Source: Bryobacterales bacterium (GTDB lineage Bacteria; Acidobacteriota; Terriglobia; Bryobacterales; Bryobacteraceae). From it: DNA of 49,118 nucleotides. The stretch covers positions 1 through 49,118 of the forward strand of contig PMTR01000191.1 in the NCBI GenBank assembly GCA_003167255.1. Direction: 5' to 3'. Position numbers and translations under genes: made by a program. Shown in pieces: positions 40,671 to 47,284 of this stretch. The notes beneath the pieces are model-generated. The model saw only the letters and a program-made list of their open reading frames with translations. It ran no database searches and was not told the DNA's origin. Position 1 is the stretch's first letter. Each line of letters opens with the position of its first letter.

Positions 40671-40787
40671 GGCGATGTTTGCATCATATCGCGCGTATCA
40701 TCACTTCGGGACTTTGCCCAGTGCCGGCACGCGGATCCGCCGCGCACCGAAGCGGAGCGCCCGTTTGCCGCCACACAAGAATGCGGC

Positions 40788-41321
40788 CTAGCGATAGTTC
40801 TTGTCGTCTACCCGGCTCAGATCCCCGTCGAATACTCCCAGCGTCACGATCGCGAAGGTGAACACGTTGGTCCCCGGCTCCAGATGCCCGCCGAAGGCGC
40901 GATCGGGATTGGCCATCGTCAAATGCGCGTGTACCCGGCCATCGATCACGTACCCGTTCATGCTCACGATGTCCGCCGGCGCACTGGGATCCTGCACGAA
41001 CGTGTTCTTCGACGGAAATGTCCGATTGCTCACCTGGTGCACCTGGTAGTTCCGTACCGACCCCGCTCCCGCGAGGATCACCGCGCTGCGAATCTTCTGT
41101 TCCTTCACCATCTTCTCGATTCCCGCCAGCAAGTCGGCCTGGTATTTGAATCGCAACACCACCACGCGGTCGAACTTTCCGGTAATGGCATAAACGTCCG
41201 GGACGGCCGGGTTGTTGGGCTTCGCATCCTCGGCCGGAGTCGTCGCATTGGTAATCTCTTTCCGCGTCTGCTGCGCTACTGCGATTCCAGCGCACGCCAG
41301 CGCAACCATCATCCATCTCAT
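40788..41321 (-). CDS. Exported PPC-domain (DUF296) protein
   Basis: A 177-residue protein with a signal peptide (MRWMMVALACAGIAVAQQ). Residues about 45-165 match the PPC/DUF296 fold: FDRVVVLRFKYQADLLAGIEKMVKEQKIRSAVILAGAGSVRN, then INGYVIDGRVHAHLTMANPD-type sequence (GRVHAHLTMANPDRAFGGHL) and TFAIVTLGVF. The GxVHxHxxxxxxxxxxxGGHL histidines are conserved and may bind metal in the trimer. PPC domains are best known from plant AT-hook proteins and bacterial cytoplasmic proteins, so export is unusual. No function can be assigned. It ends in TAG. Confidence 0.88.
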   Translation of the reverse strand: MRWMMVALACAGIAVAQQTRKEITNATTPAEDAKPNNPAVPDVYAITGKFDRVVVLRFKYQADLLAGIEKMVKEQKIRSAVILAGAGSVRNYQVHQVSNRTFPSKNTFVQDPSAPADIVSMNGYVIDGRVHAHLTMANPDRAFGGHLEPGTNVFTFAIVTLGVFDGDLSRVDDKNYR

Positions 41322-41341
41322 AGGCGTTCTCCTTTCCCACT

Positions 41342-42077
41342 TCAGGTCACAGTATAACTGGCGCTCCGTTCGGCTTCCAATCAGCGACGCTGAAGAACTG
41401 GGAACAGGGTCGAACGCGGCCGGATGGTCCGGCGCGTGTGCTTTTGGCTGTGATTGCCCGTCACCCCGAGGCTGTGGAAGATGCGCTGCGAAAGGCCGGT
41501 TAGCTAATCCTTGGGCAGCGGATACAGGTCGAGCTCCTTCATCGGGTAGTGCTTGAGGCTGTCGGTGATGAGGGTCAGTTCATTATAAAGAGCCACGGCG
41601 GCGACGGTTACATCCGTGGTGGCCAGGGTGATGCCCTTACGGCCGTAGTCGCGTTTCAGGTCGCCAGCCAGGCGCGCCACTGGCCAGGCGATGGGATAGT
41701 ATTGCAGGCTTTGGAGAAGGTTCAGGGCTTGCCGTATGGCAACTTTTTCAGCAACCCACCCCCTTGAGGCCATCCGAATCAAGGGACATCCTACCAGCCG
41801 GGGATGGTTTCCGATAACGAAGAGCATTCTATCGGTAGTGCCCGCAGGGACGAATCTTGAGGAATGGCTCAAAAGCCTGGTTGCGGGCAGGGCACAGCGG
41901 AACAGTGGATCAAGGAAGGCAAAGCAGGCGGCGAGTAATATTAAATTTGTTTAATGAATGTGGCAACGCGACTGGTGTGGATGTACCATTACCGAGAAAG
42001 CGGACGCCGAAATGGGAAATGGTCTAGTGTAACAGAGTGTAATAGCGCCCATACGAACTTAGCGTCCGGAGGACACC
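41342..42077. other. Gene-poor region, about 730 bases, with gene remnants
   Basis: Apart from a broken PIN gene (41504-41827) no complete gene is visible. On the plus strand 41395-41503 encodes an open tail ending VIARHPEAVEDALRKAG and TAG, which looks like the C-terminus of a lost protein. The right part, 41830-42077, is more AT-rich than the surroundings and ends with the strong ribosome site ggagga before the next gene. The appearance is that of decayed accessory DNA next to an acquired two-gene unit. Confidence 0.6.
41504..41827 (-). pseudogene. PIN-domain (VapC-like) toxin remnant, N-terminal half lost
   Basis: The C-terminal two thirds read like a VapC ribonuclease toxin: ALNLLQSLQYYPIAWPVARLAGDLKRDYGRKGITLATTDVTVAAVALYNELTLITDSLKHYPM. 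TTDVTVAAVAL holds the central Asp and LTLITDSLKHY the last acidic residue of the PIN active site. The N-terminus should contain the first Asp in a phrase such as VLDTNVLID and about 40 more residues; instead it reads MLFVIGNHPRLVGCPLIRMASR, so an internal deletion or rearrangement has removed it. No VapB antitoxin is recognisable upstream. A functional nuclease is not expected. Confidence 0.65.
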
Positions 42078-43559
42078 GTGCCGGAAATATTAGTTCTGCT
42101 CAGCCGCGCTCTCCTGGCCCTCGTTTTTGCGGCATCGGGAGCGGCAAAGCTCATCGCGCAGGCGAGAACGCGCGATAGCCTGGTTGAGTTCGGTGTGCCG
42201 CTCCGTGTCGCTGCCGCAGCTGCCGTTGTTCTCGTTCTGTCTGAGCTCGCGGTCCCCGCACTACTCCTTCCCATTGCCACAATCTGGTATGGCGGTATCG
42301 GGGCGCTTGCTCTTCTCGTCGTGTTTACTGCGGCCATCGCGGTCAATCTCCTTCGGCATCGCAAGCCAAACTGCAACTGTTTCGGTCAACTGCATTCTGC
42401 GCCGATTGGCTGGCCCACCCTTGCACGCAATGTCTTTCTTGGCGGGATCGCAGGCTTGGTCGTTTTGAAGGGGCGTGACCCAAACGCTCTCAGCTTCCTA
42501 GCCTGGACACATTCTTTAACCATAGCCGAATCCCTTTCCGTTGCCTTCTCAGTTATCGACTTCCTCCTGCTCGTAGCCGTTGCGGCGTTCCTTCTGCAGA
42601 TCATGCGCCAACAGGGCCGTGTGCTCCTGCGGCTCGAGTCTCTCGAATCCGGTGCCGGCACACAGGCCAGCTCGCCGGCGGCTTCGTCTGTTCCCGAGGC
42701 CGGGCTGCTTCTGGGGACTCCAGCGCCTGAGTTCGAATTGGGCCGTCTCGACGGTGGCCGCTCGAGTTTGACCACTCTTCTGGCGGCGCAAAAACCTGTC
42801 TTGTTGCTGTTTTCCCATCCGGACTGTGGCCCATGCCAAGCCCTTCTTCCAGATATCTCGGGCTGGCAGCGTGATCTTGCCGGGGATGTGACGATTGCGG
42901 TTGTCGCCGAAGGTTCGGCTGCGGAGAATCGTGCGAAGCTGGAACCGTTCGGCATTACTCGTGTGCTCCTTCAGAAAAGCCGGGAGGTCGCCGAGCGCTA
43001 CCAGGCGTACGGTACGCCAGCGGCAGTGGTTGTCGCCGCCTCCGGCGCCGTCGAGAGTCATGTAGCCTCGGGCCGGGATGCTATCCGGACTTTGGTCAGC
43101 ACCATGTACGCCCGCCGCCAGACGCCCATCTCCAATGGCGCGGAAGTTACCTTGGGGGAGCCGGCGCCGGATTTGTCATTCAAGTCCCTTTCCGGCAAGA
43201 AGATCTCCCTTTCGGGTCTCCGCGATAGAGAAACCCTGCTTTTATTCTGGAACCCTCAGTGCGGCTTCTGTCAGAAGATGCTCCCCGATCTCAAGGCTTG
43301 GGAAGCCGCCGCGTCGCCTGACGCTCCACGGCTTCTCGTGATCTCTAATGGCAGTTTGAGTGAGAACCGCGCCATGGCTTTGCGTTCCACCATTGTTTTT
43401 GACGCTCATTCTCAGGCGAGCCGGGCGTTTTCTGCTAACGGAACACCAATGGCCGTTCTGCTTGACCGCGACGGACGGGTGTCATCCCGTGTTGCCGCCG
43501 GAGCTCAAGCCATTTTCGCTCTCGCCAATTCGCACGAGGGCTCCCCGTCGCTCCGCTGA
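42078..43559 (+). CDS. MauE/DoxX-like membrane protein fused to two thioredoxin domains
   Basis: A 493-residue fusion starting GTG, with aggagga eight bases upstream. Residues 1-190 are a MauE-like domain: helices around LLALVFAASGAAKLI, AAAAVVLVLSELAVPALLL, IGALALLVVFTAAIAVNLL, then the extracytoplasmic CNCFGQ (about 98) and two more helices. Residues 205-345 are a first thioredoxin/peroxiredoxin-like domain with HPDCGPCQALL (Cys about 250); residues 355-493 a second with NPQCGFCQKML (Cys about 395) and a cis-Pro loop (NGTPMAVLLD; GTPAAVVVA in the first). MauE and MauD are separate in methylamine utilisation and oxidise the disulfide-rich MauA. The neighbour's product is a Tat-exported, very Cys-rich protein 25 bases downstream, an obvious client. 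Methylamine genes themselves are absent. Confidence 0.88.
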   Translation: MPEILVLLSRALLALVFAASGAAKLIAQARTRDSLVEFGVPLRVAAAAAVVLVLSELAVPALLLPIATIWYGGIGALALLVVFTAAIAVNLLRHRKPNCNCFGQLHSAPIGWPTLARNVFLGGIAGLVVLKGRDPNALSFLAWTHSLTIAESLSVAFSVIDFLLLVAVAAFLLQIMRQQGRVLLRLESLESGAGTQASSPAASSVPEAGLLLGTPAPEFELGRLDGGRSSLTTLLAAQKPVLLLFSHPDCGPCQALLPDISGWQRDLAGDVTIAVVAEGSAAENRAKLEPFGITRVLLQKSREVAERYQAYGTPAAVVVAASGAVESHVASGRDAIRTLVSTMYARRQTPISNGAEVTLGEPAPDLSFKSLSGKKISLSGLRDRETLLLFWNPQCGFCQKMLPDLKAWEAAASPDAPRLLVISNGSLSENRAMALRSTIVFDAHSQASRAFSANGTPMAVLLDRDGRVSSRVAAGAQAIFALANSHEGSPSLR

Positions 43560-43584
43560 AACTGGCCATAAGGAGGCCTTAGCC

Positions 43585-45117
43585 ATGGAACATTGGTTTG
43601 ACGATGTAGCCAAGAAGCTGGCCTCTGGGGACCGTTCCCGCAGGACATTTTTGGGAGGGATTTTCGCCGCGGTCGGTGCAGCTGGTTTTCAGTCTCCGGT
43701 TCGCACAGAGAAGCGCGGCTCTTGCACCATCGACTACAGCCCCCAGCCCACCCTTCATCACAGCGTTCAATCCACCTTCAACGGAAAAACTCTTACTCAT
43801 ACCACGGAACTCACGCTCACCCGCCCAGACCGAAAGGGTCAAGCGGCACATATAGCCAGCACCAGAACGATAACGCTGGGTAGTGATCTCCTGGTTCGCA
43901 TCCAAAGTGATTCGCGCGAAGGCTCGACTAAGGTCAACCTCTCTTACGGTGCGGCATTCCGAGGCGTTCGCCAGGCCTCGTACACAACAGACGGTAAGGT
44001 AATCGAGGGGACGATCGACGGCCGCCGCATTTCTCCGCTTCCCGTTGGAGCCGACGTTAAGTCGCTCAGATTTGCTGACCGTAACCCGCCTCCCTCAGTG
44101 ACGCTCGACCCTGCCCTCGAAAGGGCCCTTACCGCAATCTTGCAGAAGGCACATGACGACATCTCGTCTTGCAGGCAGGCGGAACTGCGCCGTGATGCGA
44201 AGGGCGCACCTAAGGCAAGAACGATCCCTCAGAACAGTGACTCTTGCCAAAACTGCCAGAACAGCTGTGCCGCCGCTGCGGCGACTTGCGATGCCGCAGG
44301 CGCCGCGGGTTCCGCTGCTTGCTTCATTTTCTTTGGGGCCTGCGCTGCCGCGGCTATTGTTGCCTGCGCGGTTGCTGGGGGTGTCTGTGTCAACAATTGC
44401 GACAATCCGGGCACCCGTAACCAGCCGGGAGGCGCTTGTTGCCCGGTGGGCTGCCCAAATGTAAATGGTTGTTGCTACGCGGATCAACAGTGCAGTGGCA
44501 CCGCAAACGTCTGTTGCGCATCGAACGTGTCCGTGTGCGCCGGCGTCTGCTGCCCCCCTGGGTTTATCTGCAAAGATGGCATTTGCTGTACCACGGATCG
44601 GCCGGTGTGTCACGGTGTCTGTTGTTCCAATGGCCAGGCATGCTCGTCGGAGGGTATCTGCTGCCGCCAGCTCGAGTTCAACACAAAGCCCGTGTCGTGC
44701 GGCGGTAGCTGCTGCGCCAAAGACCAGAAGTGTGCGAAGTCTGCCCCAAATTTACAAGCCACCTGCTGCCCCAAAGAGCACGTTTGCGGACAAAATTGCT
44801 GCCCGGGCGGATGCGTGAACGGCGACAAGTGTCAGCCTCTCTGCCTGACCGGCGTACACTGCGGCGCCAACTGCTGCCCCTGGGGGTGCGCCGATGCAGC
44901 GACGTCTACTTGTAGCAAGCCGCAAAACTGCGCAAAAGATCAATATGTGTGCTTATCGGAACAGTCTGGGGCGCCGAATGTCTGCTGCCCCAACGGCACG
45001 GGGTGCCTCAACGGAAAGTGCTGCCCCCCGAATACGGTGAGTTGCAACAATAAGAGTACTGGAGTAATGGGCTGCTGGCCGAAATCGAATTGTGCTGTTC
45101 CACCGCCTCCGAGGTAA
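43585..45117 (+). CDS. Tat-exported, extremely cysteine-rich protein
   Basis: A 510-residue protein from ATG 43585, with aaggagg upstream. The N-terminus MEHWFDDVAKKLASGDRSRRTFLGG has a twin-arginine signal (SRRTFL, Arg19-Arg20) plus hydrophobic stretch, so it is exported folded. Residues about 45-205 are a beta-rich domain almost without Cys. An Ala/Cys segment follows (SCQNCQNSCAAAAATCDAAG, nine Cys), partly hydrophobic. Residues about 265-510 repeat short CC-bearing modules (VCCPPGFICKDGICC, VCHGVCCSNGQACSSEGICC, HCGANCCPWGC). By hand count there are about 58 cysteines, most in CC pairs. The repeats recall granulin/Stig1-like cystine knots; no family is certain. It is probably cotranscribed with the MauE-thioredoxin gene. 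Confidence 0.88.
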   Translation: MEHWFDDVAKKLASGDRSRRTFLGGIFAAVGAAGFQSPVRTEKRGSCTIDYSPQPTLHHSVQSTFNGKTLTHTTELTLTRPDRKGQAAHIASTRTITLGSDLLVRIQSDSREGSTKVNLSYGAAFRGVRQASYTTDGKVIEGTIDGRRISPLPVGADVKSLRFADRNPPPSVTLDPALERALTAILQKAHDDISSCRQAELRRDAKGAPKARTIPQNSDSCQNCQNSCAAAAATCDAAGAAGSAACFIFFGACAAAAIVACAVAGGVCVNNCDNPGTRNQPGGACCPVGCPNVNGCCYADQQCSGTANVCCASNVSVCAGVCCPPGFICKDGICCTTDRPVCHGVCCSNGQACSSEGICCRQLEFNTKPVSCGGSCCAKDQKCAKSAPNLQATCCPKEHVCGQNCCPGGCVNGDKCQPLCLTGVHCGANCCPWGCADAATSTCSKPQNCAKDQYVCLSEQSGAPNVCCPNGTGCLNGKCCPPNTVSCNNKSTGVMGCWPKSNCAVPPPPR

Positions 45118-45338
45118 GCGAGGCGCTGGAGCGCGCCGCGAAGGGGAACCGAGCCTTACTCAGCTTGAAGTTCAAAGGCCAACACCGAGAACATCGTTAA
45201 ATTCGTTGACTCCGGCGGCGCCTCGGGGCGGACAAGGGCGCCGGGAAGTTGGTGGAATCGCGAGGAGGCCACGTCTACAGAATCGACCTCAGCACTTTCC
45301 CGCCAGAGCCCAAAATTACTCATGAAGGAAAAAGCTGG

Positions 45339-45413
45339 TCGGGCTGCCGAGATTTGAACTCGGGACCTCTTGCACCCCAAGCAAGCGCGCTAGCCAGGCT
45401 GCGCCACAGCCCG
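45339..45413 (-). tRNA. tRNA-Pro (anticodon GGG)
   Basis: On the minus strand the sequence folds as a standard tRNA: acceptor stem CGGGCTG/CAGCCCG with discriminator A, D-arm GCGCAGCCTGGCTAGCGC, anticodon stem CTTGC/GCAAG around loop TTGGGGT (anticodon GGG), and T-arm CCGAGTTCAAATCTCGG. CCA is not encoded. It sits right after the low-GC accessory segment 41.3-45.1 kb; tRNA 3' ends are frequent integration sites, but no integrase or duplicated tRNA end was found. Confidence 0.96.
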
Positions 45414-45434
45414 AACCCTCAATTTAACACGGTT

Positions 45435-45752
45435 TCAGTCGCCCAGGATGTCCAAAGCCGTTTGCATCTCTCCCCGCGTGTGCAAATCGCCTTTGCGCGT
45501 GGCCGCGGCGATCCCTTCGCGATACATCGCGCGCGCTTCGTCCAGGCGCCCCAACCGTTCCAGCGTCTGGCCGCCGTGAAAATAGGCCGCCGAATAATCC
45601 GGGTTCACCGCCAGCAGCGCGTGGAATTCCGCCAGGGCCGCCTCCAGGTTGTTGGCATTCCGATACTCCATCGCCAGGCCATAGCGCAGAAAGCTGTCGG
45701 TGGGGCTCTGCGCCACCATGCCCTTGAGGATGTCCAAACGGGTGCTCGCCAT
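45435..45752 (-). CDS. Small TPR protein
   Basis: A 105-residue all-helical protein starting MASTRLDILKGMVAQSP at 45752. Two to three tetratricopeptide repeats are visible: SFLRYGLAMEYRNANNLEAALAEFHALLAVNPDY, then SAAYFHGGQTLERLGRLDEARAMYREGIAAATRKGD, with the usual small/aromatic residues at TPR positions 8, 20, 24 and 27. Such short proteins act as protein-interaction adaptors. It is divergent from the next gene, with 24 bases between the two start codons, and lies 21 bases upstream of the tRNA on the same strand. Confidence 0.85.
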   Translation of the reverse strand: MASTRLDILKGMVAQSPTDSFLRYGLAMEYRNANNLEAALAEFHALLAVNPDYSAAYFHGGQTLERLGRLDEARAMYREGIAAATRKGDLHTRGEMQTALDILGD

Positions 45753-45776
45753 GTCTCGTGCTACTATACCTCCGAA

Positions 45777-46214
45777 ATGGCTTGCCCGTATTTCGACCCC
45801 GTACGGCCGCGCACCATTGCCATCGGCGCGCCGGGCGCCATGCTGCCGCTGGGAGACGATTGGGTGGGCCTCTGCCGTGCCACAACCGGCCAGCCGTGGG
45901 AGCCCGACGAAGCCTCGCTCGCGACGCTCTGCAACCTGGGCTATGCCCGGGGCTCCTGCCCGCGTTTCCCGGCGGATAAAGAGGATCGAGGGCCGGACGC
46001 CGTTCGCTTCACCATTTCGCGCGACGACGGCGGCTCGGTCGAGGTCTACTACGTGGTCGAGCGCGACCACCATCCGTTCGCGCACGGCGGGCTCGAATTC
46101 TCGCGCGCGGCCGCGGCCTTCACGGCGCCGCCGCCGGCGGAAACCCTGCACCGCCAGGCGCGCGCCTACGTGACCAGCTATTTGCGGCGAAAAGCCGAAG
46201 CGGCGGGCAGTTGA
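45777..46214 (+). CDS. Conserved-looking cysteine-containing protein of unknown function
   Basis: A 145-residue soluble protein beginning MACPYFDPVRPRTIAIGAPGAMLPLGDDWVG. It has four cysteines, Cys3 (ACPYF), one in GLCRAT, one in TLCNLGYARG and one in SCPRFP, spaced over the first 65 residues; this could be a metal or Fe-S site. The second half is FTISRDDGGSVEVYYVVERDHHPFAHGGLEFS, then a helical end TLHRQARAYVTSYLRRKAEAAG. I do not recognise the family. It is divergent from the TPR protein and is followed 24 bases later by the thioesterase, so the last two may be one transcript. Confidence 0.75.
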   Translation: MACPYFDPVRPRTIAIGAPGAMLPLGDDWVGLCRATTGQPWEPDEASLATLCNLGYARGSCPRFPADKEDRGPDAVRFTISRDDGGSVEVYYVVERDHHPFAHGGLEFSRAAAAFTAPPPAETLHRQARAYVTSYLRRKAEAAGS

Positions 46215-46238
46215 GCCGCATCAGAAAGAGTCAGCACG

Positions 46239-46724
46239 ATGGAAGGCAAAACAGTCAAGGAATCCGTCTCCGAGTATTTAGAGTTGGCGCTCCCCAACGA
46301 CGCCAATGGCCACGGCAACGTCCTGGGCGGAAAAGTGATGCACCTGGTGGATCTTGCGGCGGCCATGGCCGCGATGCGCCACGGGCGGCGGGCGGTGGTT
46401 ACCGCCTCCGTCGACAGCCTCCACTTTCACCACCCGGTGCACATTTCGGAGTTGATGATTCTGCGCTCCTCGGTCAACCGCGTGTTCCGCACGTCGATGG
46501 AGGTCGGTGTCAGGGTAGAGACCGAGAATCTCATCACCGGCAAGCGATTGCATACCTGCTCGGCCTACCTGACGTTCGTGGCGTTGGACGAGCAGGGCAA
46601 AACCGCCGCGATTCCCGCGGTAATTCCGGAAAACGAAGACGAGCAGCGGCGCTTCCGTGAGGCGGGAGAACGACGGGAATACCGTTTAGCCTTGCGCAAC
46701 CGGGTGAGGGCCGATCGCGGCTAG
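46239..46724 (+). CDS. Acyl-CoA thioesterase, hotdog fold (YciA/ACOT type)
   Basis: A 161-residue hydrolase of acyl-CoA esters. The hotdog signature is NDANGHGNVLGGKVMHLVDLAAAMAAMRH, with the catalytic Asn/Asp-containing start (where YciA has N..G.I.GG.lm..mD) and the long central helix. Next are VVTASVDSLHFHHPVHISELMILRSSVNRVFRTSMEVGVRVETEN and a last strand TCSAYLTFVALDEQG. Such proteins form hexamers in the cytoplasm and set the CoA/acyl-CoA balance. The ATG is preceded by a weak site (agcacg). The intergenic repeat that follows separates it from the Hfq-like gene. Confidence 0.9.
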   Translation: MEGKTVKESVSEYLELALPNDANGHGNVLGGKVMHLVDLAAAMAAMRHGRRAVVTASVDSLHFHHPVHISELMILRSSVNRVFRTSMEVGVRVETENLITGKRLHTCSAYLTFVALDEQGKTAAIPAVIPENEDEQRRFREAGERREYRLALRNRVRADRG

Positions 46725-46739
46725 GCAAGGGCTCCGCCC

Positions 46740-46790
46740 TTGATATCCCTTCGGGATATGGGAGTCAGAAGTCAGGAGCCAGAAGTCAGA
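46740..46790. repeat. Interspersed intergenic repeat, copy 2 (CTTCGGGATATG family)
   Basis: tatcccttcgggatatgg is followed by gagtcagaagtcaggag and ccagaagtcagaatgcc, the same layout as 31014-31060. It lies between convergent genes (thioesterase and Hfq-like). Confidence 0.75.
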
Positions 46791-46834
46791 ATGCCCCAAA
46801 GATTCGCACAGCGAGAACAGAATGCTCGTCGGGC

Positions 46835-47143
46835 TCAGGACTCTTTGTACATGTACTTGATGCTGGGCTTGTAGAGCAGGAGATTGGGGCCTTCGGAGCG
46901 ATTGACCTTGAGGCAGCACTTGTCGTACCACTCGATCACGCCATGCAGCGTCTCGCCATCCTTCAGCACAAAAACCATCGGGGTCTTGGCCTGCATCTGC
47001 TTGACGTAGTAAAAGTTCTCCGCATTGGTCTGGTCGGGCGGCACAGGCTTTTTTTGCGCTGCGGCGGCTCTCCGCGGCGGCGTGATCTGCTCCTTGATTT
47101 CGTTCAGAGACGGACGAATGAGTTTACGATTAAGGGCTTCCAC
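46835..47143 (-). CDS. Hfq-like RNA-binding protein with N-terminal extension
   Basis: A 102-residue protein. Residues about 50-102 resemble an Sm/Hfq fold: AKTPMVFVLKDGETLHGVIEWYDKCCLKVNRSEGPNLLLYKPSIKYMYK, comparable to the Sm1 strand of Hfq (VxxxLxxGxxLxGxIxxFDxxxxxL) and its YKHAIS Sm2 segment, here YKPSIKY. Residues 1-50 are an added basic and proline-containing region (MEALNRKLIRPSLNEIKEQI, PPRRAAAAQKKPVPPDQ), ending NAENFYYVKQMQ, which matches the position of the Hfq N-terminal helix. Hfq hexamers pair small RNAs with messages. It is not next to miaA or hflX as in proteobacteria. Confidence 0.8.
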   Translation of the reverse strand: MEALNRKLIRPSLNEIKEQITPPRRAAAAQKKPVPPDQTNAENFYYVKQMQAKTPMVFVLKDGETLHGVIEWYDKCCLKVNRSEGPNLLLYKPSIKYMYKES

Positions 47144-47284
47144 GGGACCCCATCCTTTAGAAGAGAATATGATTGGCCGTCGCGTCTTGGCGGGGCGGCT
47201 TTAGTTGGATCCAAATGTCCGACTTGAACCCATAAATAGCACAATGGATGCGCCGCCGCAACGTCGAGCGGCGTGGACTCAATT

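Noticed and set aside
41736-41954. A plus-strand gene of 72 codons over the PIN remnant
   Set aside because: It is antisense to the PIN frame, which has recognisable VapC residues; the plus-strand product resembles nothing.
42078-43559. Methylamine utilisation (mau) operon
   Set aside because: Only a MauE-like domain and MauD-like thioredoxin domains are present. No mauB, mauA or mauG genes and no TTQ-cofactor small subunit were seen.
45118-45330. A short plus-strand gene after the Cys-rich protein (about 77 codons)
   Set aside because: Low-complexity Arg/Pro-rich translation, no ribosome site and no conserved pattern.
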